Shown here: positions 34,407 through 43,125 of the stretch, piece by piece
Layout: every line of letters begins with the position of its first letter
Numbering within the stretch: the stretch's first letter is position 1
Source: Paenibacillus wynnii
GTDB taxonomy: Bacteria; Bacillota; Bacilli; Paenibacillales; Paenibacillaceae
DNA length: 64,000 nucleotides
Direction of reading: 5' to 3'
Assembly: GCF_030812855.1 (NCBI RefSeq)
Contig: NZ_JAUSTK010000017.1
Coordinates: 38,024-102,023 of the forward strand
The notes under the pieces: generated by a model
Databases searched by the model: none
The model's input: only the letters and a program-made list of their open reading frames with translations
What the model was told of the DNA's origin: nothing
Translations under genes and position numbers: made by a program

Positions 34407-36598
34407 GCGATAATCCATTTTACCGGCTGGCTCCTTTTATTAAGGAATTCATTTACAAAAATCGTTGGGAAACCTTACGTGAGGCACAGGTGGACGCTTG
34501 CCGTGTGTTGTTCGATACGCCGCATCATTTGCTGATCGCCTCGGGTACGGCTTCCGGCAAAACAGAAGCGGCTTTTTTTCCGGCACTTACCGATCTGCAT
34601 GAACGTCCATCAACTTCTGTAGGAATTCTATATATTGCTCCGCTTAAAGCGTTAATTAACGATCAGTTTACCCGTTTAAATGACTTGCTTCGGGAAGGCG
34701 GGATACCCGTTTGGCATTGGCATGGTGACGTACCTCAAGCCGATAAAACCAAGCTGATGCAGAATCCCTCGGGTGTCCTGCAGATTACACCGGAATCACT
34801 TGAAGGCCTGCTCATGAACCGCCCCAATGCAATTCCGGCGTTATTCCATGATTTACGCTTCATTATAGTCGATGAAGTCCATGCGTTCATGGGAGCCGAC
34901 CGCGGCATTCAAGTCCTAAGTCAATTGGCGAGAATTTCCCGTATGTCCGGGTGCTCTCCACGCCGAATTGGCCTCTCTGCCACACTTAGCGACTACGCTT
35001 CTGTTACGGAGTGGCTTGCTGCGGGAACAAGAGAAAAGGTTGAGGTATCCGCACCACAAGGGGGACGTAAGCTTCGTCTCAGTGTAGAGCATTTCTCCTT
35101 TCCCGATGCACGGGATGAAGTGCAGGCAGAACATTTGGAGCGTGCACGACAAGCTTACTTTGATTATATCTACGACCATACCCATCTTAAAAAAGCTCTG
35201 ATCTTCACGAATAGTCGCTCGGATGCCGAGACAGCTACACTGGAGCTGCGGCGAACGGCAGCGAAGCGGGGGGAACGGGATGTATTTCACGTACATCACG
35301 GCAGTATCTCCGCTATGCTGCGCGAAGAGACCGAAGCTGCGCTTCGCCAAGGACAAGGGCCTGCGGTTGCGGCAGCAACCTTAACCTTGGAACTTGGCAT
35401 CGATCTCGGCGAGTTGGAGCGGGTGCTGCAGCTTGGCGCACCTTATAGCTGTGCCAGCTTTGTACAGCGTCTGGGGCGCTCCGGAAGGCGCGGAGATGCC
35501 GCGTCTGAGATGATCTTCGTCACTCCTGAAGAGGAGGACGAGGAGGCACAACTGCCTGCAAGAATGCCGTGGACCCTGCTTCGGGCGATTGCGGTGATCG
35601 AGCTGTACGTTCGAGAGAAATGGGTTGAACCTCTAGTTGTTCGAAAGCTGCCCGTGGGATTACTCTATCATCAGACCATGAGTATCCTGAAAAGCATGGG
35701 GGAAGCCGAACCTGACGACTTAAGAGAGGCTGTACTTAGCCTACCGTCTTTCAGGAGTATTGATCAGACAGACTATGAGACCTTCATGACTTACATGATC
35801 GGAATGGGTCAAATCGAGCGGATGGATGAAGGAAGCCTAATCATTGGCATGGCTGGAGAAAAAATCGTGAACAACTTCCGGTTTTACGCTGTGTTCAAGG
35901 ATGACGAGGAGCATGTTGTCTACAATGGTACAGAAGAAATTGGCTCCATTACAACGGTTCCGCCACCAGGTTATTGCTTTACACTGGCAGGTAAGCTTTG
36001 GAAGGTAGAGGAAGTAGACACACGTCATAAGGCCGTATATGTCAAGACTTCACGCGGGAAAGTAGATACTCTATGGCTTGGAGCAGGTGGAGATGTGCAT
36101 ACCCGTATCATGCGGAAAATTCGCGAAATTTTGGCTGAAACCGCACTCTATCCCTATTTAGCTCCAAGTGCCGCGGCACGTTTGGAACGGGCTCGCCGAT
36201 TGGCTAAGGAAAGCGGTCTACTGGAACGATCTGTTCTTCCCGCAGGCGGTGATTCTATGTTCATATTGCCATGGGCAGGCAGTCGACAATTCCGTACCCT
36301 GGAAAGATTGCTTAAGAACAATCTAAAAGGTCCGCTGAAATTGCGTTCAATTGTACCCATGGAGCCCTATTACATGGTTGTTGCCGGAAGTACAGATGCG
36401 GAAACACTGGAAGCAGAGATTATCGCGGAATGTACCGCTGCCACCGAACCCTTATCCTTGCTGTCACCGGATGAAGCGCCTTACCTTGGCAAGTATGATG
36501 AGTTCATTCCTCATGAGCTGCTGCGTAAGGCGTATTCGTTAGATGGGCTGGATGTACCTGGGTTGATTGAGGTGTTGAAGGGAGCGTTAAAATTATGA
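34403..36598 (+). CDS. Lhr/BrxHI-like superfamily 2 DEVH helicase
   Basis: 731 residues; the start overlaps the preceding stop (ATGA). Motif I ASGTASGKTEA (47-57), Ia APLKALINDQ, motif II DEVH (157-160), motif III GLSATLS (about 192), motif V TLTLELGIDLG, motif VI QRLGRSGRRGD (about 355). A long C-terminal region (about 390-731) resembles the Lhr-type winged-helix extension. Lhr helicases are ATP-driven 3'-to-5' translocases; the BrxHI branch occurs in anti-phage BREX loci. ATG of the AlkD2-like gene overlaps its stop, so three genes in a row are translationally linked. Confidence 0.9.
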   Translation: MSDNPFYRLAPFIKEFIYKNRWETLREAQVDACRVLFDTPHHLLIASGTASGKTEAAFFPALTDLHERPSTSVGILYIAPLKALINDQFTRLNDLLREGGIPVWHWHGDVPQADKTKLMQNPSGVLQITPESLEGLLMNRPNAIPALFHDLRFIIVDEVHAFMGADRGIQVLSQLARISRMSGCSPRRIGLSATLSDYASVTEWLAAGTREKVEVSAPQGGRKLRLSVEHFSFPDARDEVQAEHLERARQAYFDYIYDHTHLKKALIFTNSRSDAETATLELRRTAAKRGERDVFHVHHGSISAMLREETEAALRQGQGPAVAAATLTLELGIDLGELERVLQLGAPYSCASFVQRLGRSGRRGDAASEMIFVTPEEEDEEAQLPARMPWTLLRAIAVIELYVREKWVEPLVVRKLPVGLLYHQTMSILKSMGEAEPDDLREAVLSLPSFRSIDQTDYETFMTYMIGMGQIERMDEGSLIIGMAGEKIVNNFRFYAVFKDDEEHVVYNGTEEIGSITTVPPPGYCFTLAGKLWKVEEVDTRHKAVYVKTSRGKVDTLWLGAGGDVHTRIMRKIREILAETALYPYLAPSAAARLERARRLAKESGLLERSVLPAGGDSMFILPWAGSRQFRTLERLLKNNLKGPLKLRSIVPMEPYYMVVAGSTDAETLEAEIIAECTAATEPLSLLSPDEAPYLGKYDEFIPHELLRKAYSLDGLDVPGLIEVLKGALKL

Positions 36599-37302
36599 AT
36601 TTTGAAATGGTTATGCAGGAGCTTGAGGCTCTCGGCAAGGAACGAACCAAGAAAATATACGAATCTAATGGTGCGCATGAACCGCTTTTTGGCGTGGCTA
36701 CAGGTGCAATGAAGCCCATCTTCAAGAAAACTAAAATAAATCAGCCTTTGGCTGAGGAGCTTTACAGCTCAGGGAATTATGACGCCATGTACTTTGCCGG
36801 CATCATTGCAGATCCAAAAGCTATGACTGAAGCGGATTTTGAGCGTTGGATAGATGCGGCATATTTTTATATGTTGTCCGATTTTGTGGTTGCAGTAACC
36901 TTGGCAGAAACTGATATTGCTCAAGAAGTTGCCGATAAATGGATCGCAAGCGGTGAAGAGCTTAAAATGTCAGCAGGCTGGAGTTGTTACTGCTGGCTTT
37001 TGGGTAGTCGTCCAGACATAAAGTTTTCCGAAAGCAAATTAGCCAATTTGCTTGAACTTGTGGAAAATACGATACATGATTGTCCTGAACGAACTAAATT
37101 TTCTATGAATAGTTTTATTTACACAGTGGGTGTATCCTATTTGCCACTTCATGATAAGGCGGTTGAGACCGCCAAGGCTGTAGGCCCGGTAGAAGTCAAT
37201 CGGGATAAGGCAAAAAGCAAGTTCCTGCTAGCTTCCGATAATATTCAAAAGGCAGTAGATAAAAATCAACTTGGTTTCAAACGCAAACATGTAAGGTGTT
37301 AA
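36595..37302 (+). CDS. AlkD2-like HEAT-repeat DNA-binding protein
   Basis: 235 residues from ATG 36595, overlapping the helicase stop (ATGA), with AAGGGAG ahead. LFGVATGAMKPIFKKTKINQ and SGNYDAMYFAGIIADPKAMT, then AAYFYMLSDF and AGWSCYCWLL, and the basic KRKHVRC end match the AlkD-related family annotated as DNA alkylation repair. This branch (AlkD2) is reported to lack the catalytic Asp of AlkD glycosylases, and relatives AlkF/AlkG bind branched DNA. No Asp in the AlkD-type catalytic context is evident by eye. It may therefore recognise DNA structure for the helicase. Strict coupling argues for a shared pathway. Confidence 0.75.
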   Translation: MNFEMVMQELEALGKERTKKIYESNGAHEPLFGVATGAMKPIFKKTKINQPLAEELYSSGNYDAMYFAGIIADPKAMTEADFERWIDAAYFYMLSDFVVAVTLAETDIAQEVADKWIASGEELKMSAGWSCYCWLLGSRPDIKFSESKLANLLELVENTIHDCPERTKFSMNSFIYTVGVSYLPLHDKAVETAKAVGPVEVNRDKAKSKFLLASDNIQKAVDKNQLGFKRKHVRC

Positions 37303-37360
37303 AATACATAAACAGCGCGTGCCGATATTCATTGGGTGCGCGCTGTTTATGTATTTCTTT
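37303..37360 (+). terminator. strong terminator of the TerB-helicase operon
   Basis: A perfect 17-bp stem begins right after the stop codon (37303-37319 with 37339-37355, core AACAGCGCG/CGCGCTGTT), followed by TTTCTTT. The rest of 37361-37623 contains only one further hairpin. Confidence 0.9.
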
Positions 37361-37563
37361 AAAGGATATAAAGTCGTAAGAAATATCGGAATATTACAAA
37401 TCAATAATTTAATCAATATGTTAACCTTGAAGCTGATAGATGGCATCTGGGTTTTTTAGGCAGGGATGAATTGTAATCGCTACCATTCTAATTTGTGTTG
37501 ACTCTGCGCACTGTTGGTTTGAAAAAACTAGTATTTGAGATGTAGTGGCGGATATAGAGCAAA

Positions 37564-37588
37564 GAGGGGCGGCGAACCCCTCATTTTT
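37564..37588 (+). terminator. terminator-like hairpin
   Basis: GAGGGG (37564-37569) pairs with CCCCTC (37577-37582), followed by ATTTTTG on the + strand. It lies 36 bases past the end of the minus-strand Lrp gene, but the T-run is on the other strand. The direction it serves is unclear. Confidence 0.45.
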
Positions 37589-37623
37589 GTTGGGTTTGTT
37601 TTCGCCTATGAGCAACGTTTTAA

Positions 37624-38082
37624 CTAGTTCAGTATATTTACGTTTGCTTCATCAAGCGCAGGTATAAGAAATTTATGATCGATAGGCGATGACATCACGA
37701 TTAGAATCGTGTAGGTCCCGTATTTATCACATAGATTTCCGAACTCCTCGAGGGATCGTGTTGAGTCCGATATTACTTTTAATAAGTAGTTGTGTTCTCC
37801 ACTTATACGGTAACATTCGACGACATCAGGTGTTGAGCGGCAGAAATCAAGGAATGCGTGACAATCGCTTGAACGAAATAGGATGTAGGCAGCAGCATGT
37901 TTTCCGATATTTTCCGGGGAAACAATGGTGCGATACTCACGGATGATCCCCTTTTCCTCCATACGCCTAACTCTTTCCGTTACTGCGGGTTGTGATAAAC
38001 CGACACATTTACCTAGTTCAGTCATAGAAATTCTCGCTTGGGATTGAAGGTGGAAAAGGATTTGCTTGTCAACATGGTCCAT
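37624..38082 (-). CDS. Lrp/AsnC-family regulator
   Basis: 152 residues. N-terminal HTH (ISMTELGKCVGLSQPAVTER, then VRRMEEKGIIREYRT) and a C-terminal RAM/AsnC ligand domain (YILFRSSDCHAFLDFC, then VVECYRISGEHNYLLKV). GGAG is 9 bases ahead of the ATG. Divergent from the serine hydrolase and MFS genes, which it may control; members of this family often sense amino acids. Confidence 0.9.
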   Translation of the reverse strand: MDHVDKQILFHLQSQARISMTELGKCVGLSQPAVTERVRRMEEKGIIREYRTIVSPENIGKHAAAYILFRSSDCHAFLDFCRSTPDVVECYRISGEHNYLLKVISDSTRSLEEFGNLCDKYGTYTILIVMSSPIDHKFLIPALDEANVNILN

Positions 38083-38251
38083 CGAAATCGACTCCTTTAA
38101 ATATAAGGATTTTTCTACAAACTAGCTTGATTTTAATTGTTACAAGGCTAATATAACTTAATTGCCTTATGTAATGAAGGTAACTTATTTTATATAATAA
38201 ACTCACAATAGTAAAGTGTTTGAGGCTTTAACTATTCCGAAAGGATGAAAA

Positions 38252-39427
38252 ATGTTGAGTATGTCGTATTCAAACAAAGTTAATCCAGACTTTTTATCAG
38301 GTCGCATCGATGAAGTAATCAATCGAACGCTTGCCGACAAGAGGTTGGTCGGCGCTGTCATTAAAGTGGCAATAGACGGGGAAATGGTATATAGCCGTGC
38401 TGCCGGTCTTGCCGACCGCGAGATGAACCTGTCCATGCGAGAAAATGCTTTATTCCGGTTAGCCTCGGTTTCTAAACCTATCGTGACAACGGCTGCCCTA
38501 GTACTAGTTGCGCAAGGTCACTTGAAGCTTGACGACCGTGTAGATCGTTGGCTTCCAGAGTTTCGGCCACGCTTGCAAAACGGTGAATCTGCCGTATTGA
38601 CAATTCGTCACTTGATGACGCACACCGCGGGTCTGACTTACCGCTTCTTTCAGGAAGAGAATGGTTCATATCAGCGCGCTGGGGTATCGGATGGCATGGA
38701 TCACTCCGATATTACGTTGGAAGAGAACCTGCGTCGCATCGCCTCTGTTCCACTCCTTTATGCTCCAGGCACCGAGTGGAAATATTCCATCGCGACAGAT
38801 GTGCTGGGGGCAGTGATTGCGAAGGCTACAGAAATGCCACTCAGCGAAGCCATACTTTCGCTGGTGACAAAGCCGCTAGGCATGAGCGACACCGGTTTTA
38901 CTGCAGCCGACCCAGAGCGACTTGCTACTGCCTATGCCAATGAAGCTCCGGAGCCACGGCGATTACATGATCCCGACAGCGTTGACTTTTTGGAGGGCAC
39001 AGCGGGCTTCCGGCTTGCCCCTGGTCGGGCATTTGATAAGACTGCCTACCCCTCTGGAGGAGCCGGTATGGTCGGCAGTGCCGGGGACTTTTTGCAACTG
39101 CTGGAAACATTACGCAAGGGCGGTTCGCCTCTGCTGCCGGAGTCTATGGTTCGAGAGATGACTACCAACCAGATCGGTGATCTGCCAATGGCCTTTTGGC
39201 CAGGAAGAGGCTTCGGCCTGGGTATTACACTTCTAAAGGATCCTGTCGCAGCAGTCACTCCGGAATCCCCGGGTACATGGCGCATGGGTGGCACCTATGG
39301 TCATTCTTGGTTCGTCGATCCCATGCAGCGGCTCAGTGTCGTGGCGTTCACCAATACTGCACTGGAAGGCATGTCGGGTCAGTTTACTATTGACCTCTGT
39401 AAAGCCGTTTATGATGGGATCCTATAA
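38252..39427 (+). CDS. serine hydrolase, class C beta-lactamase/esterase family
   Basis: 391 residues, no signal peptide, so probably cytosolic. The SxxK nucleophile is in RLASVSKPIVTT (about 72-75), the Tyr motif is Y-S-I in WKYSIATDVLG (about 178), and the third motif region is GGTYGHSWFVDP. RHLMTHTAGLTYRF and LYAPGTEW are typical of the family. Such proteins act as esterases, peptidases or transesterases more often than as beta-lactamases. AAAGGATG precedes; ATG 38261 is an alternative start. Likely cotranscribed with the MFS exporter 67 bases downstream. Confidence 0.88.
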   Translation: MLSMSYSNKVNPDFLSGRIDEVINRTLADKRLVGAVIKVAIDGEMVYSRAAGLADREMNLSMRENALFRLASVSKPIVTTAALVLVAQGHLKLDDRVDRWLPEFRPRLQNGESAVLTIRHLMTHTAGLTYRFFQEENGSYQRAGVSDGMDHSDITLEENLRRIASVPLLYAPGTEWKYSIATDVLGAVIAKATEMPLSEAILSLVTKPLGMSDTGFTAADPERLATAYANEAPEPRRLHDPDSVDFLEGTAGFRLAPGRAFDKTAYPSGGAGMVGSAGDFLQLLETLRKGGSPLLPESMVREMTTNQIGDLPMAFWPGRGFGLGITLLKDPVAAVTPESPGTWRMGGTYGHSWFVDPMQRLSVVAFTNTALEGMSGQFTIDLCKAVYDGIL

Positions 39428-39494
39428 TTAGGCGTTTAATCGATTTGCAGTGAATCATATAATCTACAATTTATATAAGAGAGGTGCTTCTGAG

Positions 39495-40712
39495 ATGAGC
39501 CAAAACACAACTTTTGTCACACAGAGTGCCTCCAGCACTCCCTCTTTTGAACGTCTCCCATGGACTGGATTACTTGCCCTTGCTATGACGGGGTTTATCT
39601 GTATTCTTACCGAAACGATTCCGGCCGGCTTGTTGCTCCAGATAGGTGAGGGGCTTGGAGTCTCGGAGGCCCTTGCGGGTCAACTCGTCACCTTGTACGC
39701 CCTTGGTTCACTGTTGGCCGCGATTCCCTTAACCACTGCGACACGCGGATGGCGTCGGCGACCACTGCTGCTAATGTGCATCCTTGGTTTTCTCGTATTC
39801 AACACCGTCACTACTCTTTCTTCCAATTATACACTGACGCTGACAGCTCGGTTCTTCGCGGGCGTATCCGCTGGTGTCTTATGGGGTATGATAGCAGGTT
39901 ATGCCCGGCGCATGGTGCCGGAGTCACTCAAGGGACGAGCTATGGCGGTGGCGATGGTCGGGACGCCTCTCGCTCTGGCGCTTGGTGTCCCTGCTGGAAC
40001 ACTTTTCGGTGCCCTTGTGGGCTGGCGTTCTGTCTTCGGGATCATGTCGCTGCTGGCTCTGATACTGGTTGCCTGGGTGCTATGGAAGCTGCCGGACTAT
40101 CCAGGAGAGGCCGCCGATAAGCGGCTCCCTCTCTACAAGGTCTTTAATATACCTGGGGTGCGGCCGGTACTGTTTGTCGTTCTGGCATGGGTGCTAGCAC
40201 ATAACATCCTGTATACCTATATTGCACCGTATCTTGCTCAGGTTGGTCTTACTCAGCGCGTTGACTTGGTACTGCTTATTTTTGGTGTTACAGCGTTTGT
40301 TGGCATCTGGGTCATCGGTGTTTTGATCGACGAGAAGTTGCGGCCATTGGTTCTGATCAGCCTCACTGCTTTCACCTTGGCGTCCGTTGCACTAGTTATA
40401 AGTAGCAGTCAGCCCGTCGTGATATACCTAGTGGTTGCTGTGTGGGGGTTAACGTTCGGGGGCGCGGCGACATTGCTGCAGACAGCAGTTGCTGAAGCTG
40501 CTGGCGAGAGTGCAGACGTGGCCCAGTCGATGCTGGTGACGGCATGGAACCTAGCCATCGGGGGCGGCGGTGTGATGGGCGGTATTCTTATCGAAACACT
40601 TGGTGTCGGTTCCTTCCCATGGGCATTGTTTATTCTACTTATCCTTGCGTTACTAGTAGCGTGGCGCGCAAGAGAAAACGGATTTCCTTCAAAAAGGGAC
40701 AGCCCTCAGTAG
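39495..40712 (+). CDS. MFS transporter (DHA1 drug/arabinose efflux type)
   Basis: 405 residues from ATG 39495 (AAGAGAGGT 9 bases ahead; an upstream in-frame ATG at 39450 lacks a site). Twelve helices. The motif TRGWRRRPLLL between helices 2 and 3 replaces the usual GDRxGRR loop, and GVPAGTLFGALVGWRSVF in helix 5 is the drug:H+ antiporter motif C. Similar to AraJ/YbcL-like efflux pumps. The paired hydrolase suggests a linked modify-and-export function, which is inference. Confidence 0.88.
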   Translation: MSQNTTFVTQSASSTPSFERLPWTGLLALAMTGFICILTETIPAGLLLQIGEGLGVSEALAGQLVTLYALGSLLAAIPLTTATRGWRRRPLLLMCILGFLVFNTVTTLSSNYTLTLTARFFAGVSAGVLWGMIAGYARRMVPESLKGRAMAVAMVGTPLALALGVPAGTLFGALVGWRSVFGIMSLLALILVAWVLWKLPDYPGEAADKRLPLYKVFNIPGVRPVLFVVLAWVLAHNILYTYIAPYLAQVGLTQRVDLVLLIFGVTAFVGIWVIGVLIDEKLRPLVLISLTAFTLASVALVISSSQPVVIYLVVAVWGLTFGGAATLLQTAVAEAAGESADVAQSMLVTAWNLAIGGGGVMGGILIETLGVGSFPWALFILLILALLVAWRARENGFPSKRDSPQ

Positions 40713-40737
40713 GAAGTGAATGCAGCATTCTCAAATA

Positions 40738-40776
40738 AAAAGGCTCTCTTCATTTTGTTGAAGGAGAGCCTTTTTT
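40738..40776. terminator. bidirectional terminator
   Basis: AAAAGGCTCTC (40738-40748) pairs with GAGAGCCTTTT (40764-40774), flanked by A- and T-runs. It lies between the convergent MFS and permease genes. Confidence 0.88.
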
Positions 40777-40785
40777 CTGTGCATT

Positions 40786-41862
40786 TTATAAAATGAATGA
40801 ACCCACTAGACCACTCAGCAAACCCAACCAGATCACAGAGAAAAATACGAACCAAACCACACGGCGCGGGTAGGAACGGTAAACCATCAGCAAGGATGGC
40901 AAACTGATCGTAGGAAGGGTAACAAGTAAGGCTCCTGCAACGCCTGTACCAAATCCAAAGGAAAGGAACGTTCCAATAATCGGAATTTCCGCAGCCGTTG
41001 GAATAACAAACAAGGTACCGGCAATCGTGAATATGATAACCGCTAGAATCCCGTTCATAGCACCTTCACCTAGAGCTGGGAACATCCAGGCTCTTGCTCC
41101 CCCTAGAAGGAGGACACTCAAGAAGTACGCTGGAATTACCGTTAGTGACATTGACCTTACGTTACGAATCCAGCGCAGAAGAAGTGACCCTTCCGGTTCC
41201 ACAGTAGTATTTACAGTTTCGACAACGGTTTCTGGGATTTCAGACTTGCCAGCAAATCGCTCCGCGAAATAACTAACGGCAAAAGTGAGTATCAATCCAA
41301 ACCCTAATCGCATCAATGTGAACTTCCACGATAGAACGAAGGTCATAAAGATAAGCGTTGCCGGGTTAAGTACGGGATTTCCAAGCCAAAAAGCTAAGCT
41401 GGCACCTACGGAGACATTCTTTTTCCGCAAACCCACAGCAATTGGAGCAGCACAGCAAGTACACATCATCCCCGGAAGGGATGCGAGTCCGCCAAGAGCG
41501 GTGCTTTTGAAGTTTGCTTTTCCAAGAACACGAAAGAGCCATTGTGAAGGAAGAAGTACCTGTACCAATGAGCCTAGCAATATACCAAGAACGGCTGCTT
41601 TCCACACGGATTTAAAATAACCTGCGGCATAATCCCATGCAGCCTGGATCGAAGGATCTGGTCCAGTAGCCTGATCTCCGGTCAAAATGGAAGAACCAAT
41701 GGAGTGCTCAGTTGCGGCTTTGATCGCCTTGTGATAGTAAGGCCACCATTTCACATAAGACAAACCTGCAAGCGCAATGAGTAGAAAAATTACCGCCATG
41801 ATAAGCGCTTTGTAGCTTATAGGAGGCTTATTTCCAAGTGAAGAATGGTTAGAAGCAGACAT
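40786..41862 (-). CDS. permease of the DUF318 (ArsP-like) family
   Basis: 358 residues from ATG 41862; ATG 41898 is an alternative in frame with no ribosome site, and the GGGGG ahead of 41862 is also rather distant. Eight or more membrane helices. The family motif LPGMMCTCCAAPIAVGLRKK with its Cys-Thr-Cys-Cys run and FWLGNPVLNPATLIFMTF are clear, and the second half repeats the fold (PTAAEIPIIGTFLSFG). Related proteins export organoarsenicals or act with metals; the Cys run suggests binding of a soft metal or metalloid. Divergent from selD, so a selenium link is possible but unproven. Confidence 0.82.
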   Translation of the reverse strand: MSASNHSSLGNKPPISYKALIMAVIFLLIALAGLSYVKWWPYYHKAIKAATEHSIGSSILTGDQATGPDPSIQAAWDYAAGYFKSVWKAAVLGILLGSLVQVLLPSQWLFRVLGKANFKSTALGGLASLPGMMCTCCAAPIAVGLRKKNVSVGASLAFWLGNPVLNPATLIFMTFVLSWKFTLMRLGFGLILTFAVSYFAERFAGKSEIPETVVETVNTTVEPEGSLLLRWIRNVRSMSLTVIPAYFLSVLLLGGARAWMFPALGEGAMNGILAVIIFTIAGTLFVIPTAAEIPIIGTFLSFGFGTGVAGALLVTLPTISLPSLLMVYRSYPRRVVWFVFFSVIWLGLLSGLVGSFIL

Positions 41863-42012
41863 AGTCGATGAGGACCCCCATAAATTTATAAATTTCAAGA
41901 TTACAATTATAACATAGGGAAAAAAGGATAGTCAGTTTAGTTTTGTACAATGGAAGCTTCTTCGTGTAAGATAAATACTGATGTTCAAATCATAACAAGG
42001 AGCTGAGCCGTG

Positions 42013-43071
42013 ATGTCTCAAGCTGAAACTATAAAGCTAACTTCACTTTCTTCAAAGGGGGGCTGCGGGTGTAAAATCGGTCCTGCTGATCTCATGCAGG
42101 TGCTGCGAAGCCTACCTCCAACTGTTCCTAATCCTGATCTGCTAGTAGGGCTTGATACAAGTGACGACGCGGGAGTATATCGTTTAAGTGACGAGCTGGC
42201 GTTGGTACAGACGGTCGATTTTTTCACCCCGATAGTAGATGACCCTTATTCTTTCGGTCAGATCGCCGCAGCCAATGCGTTAAGTGATATCTATGCTATG
42301 GGTGGAAAACCTCTTACCGTTCTTAATATTGTTGCTTTTCCGATTTCTGTTTTGGATAAAAGCATCCTGGCCGATATTTTGCGCGGGGCCGCTGATAAGG
42401 TGCAGGAAGCAGGAGCCACTCTGGTAGGGGGCCACTCCATTGACGATAAAGAGCCTAAATTTGGTTTAGCCGTAACAGGACTGGTTCATCCTGATAAAGT
42501 AAGAACGAACGCTGCCGCACGCTCGGGTGACAAGCTGATTTTAACGAAACCGATAGGTGTGGGAATCTTGACTACTTCCATTAAAAAGGATCAGCTATCT
42601 AAAGAAGAGACCACTCGCTTAACAACCGTTATGTCTACCCTCAATAAAACGGCTGCAGAAATTATGTCTTCCTATGATGTACATGCTTGCACGGACGTAA
42701 CCGGATTTGGACTGCTGGGTCATGCCTCGGAAATGGCTAAGGGAAGCCGGTTGGGACTGGTTATCCATCAAGAAGCTGTACCTATGCTGCCGCGGGTTAG
42801 AGAGCTTGCTGAGAAGGGTTTTGTACCCGGAGGAACTAAAAATAACTTTGCTCATCTGGAAGGCTCAATCCTCTATCCTGAAGAAATGGATCAGATTGAC
42901 CGCTATATCCTATGCGACGCTGTTACCTCTGGCGGGTTATTGATTTCTGTTGCTGCCGATCAAAGCGAGCAACTACTTAATCAGCTTATGGATGCCGGTG
43001 TAGAAGCTGCACAAATCGGAGAAGTAACTGATGCTCACCCGGGTCAGATTTCTGTTATAGCTGCCCGATAA
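42013..43071 (+). CDS. selD: selenide, water dikinase
   Basis: 352 residues from ATG 42013 (GTG 42010 directly before is possible; AAGGAG 41997-42002). Makes selenophosphate from selenide and ATP. Active-site loop GGCGCKIGPADL near residue 17 with Cys, not selenocysteine, and the conserved Lys. GLDTSDDAGVYRL, QTVDFFTPIVDDPY, GGHSIDDKEPKFG and TDVTGFGLLGHASEM are the ATP- and Mg-binding blocks. Next to mnmH, so the product probably feeds tRNA 2-selenouridine. Confidence 0.96.
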   Translation: MSQAETIKLTSLSSKGGCGCKIGPADLMQVLRSLPPTVPNPDLLVGLDTSDDAGVYRLSDELALVQTVDFFTPIVDDPYSFGQIAAANALSDIYAMGGKPLTVLNIVAFPISVLDKSILADILRGAADKVQEAGATLVGGHSIDDKEPKFGLAVTGLVHPDKVRTNAAARSGDKLILTKPIGVGILTTSIKKDQLSKEETTRLTTVMSTLNKTAAEIMSSYDVHACTDVTGFGLLGHASEMAKGSRLGLVIHQEAVPMLPRVRELAEKGFVPGGTKNNFAHLEGSILYPEEMDQIDRYILCDAVTSGGLLISVAADQSEQLLNQLMDAGVEAAQIGEVTDAHPGQISVIAAR

Positions 43072-43125
43072 GAGGGCAGGGGAGAAACACAGATAGGAAA
43101 GCTACACATAAGAGGAGAGAGATCA

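Noticed and set aside
31535..37302. Complete BREX system
   Set aside because: Only BrxD-like and BrxHI-like genes are present; no PglX, PglZ, BrxA, BrxB or BrxC is encoded anywhere in the window.
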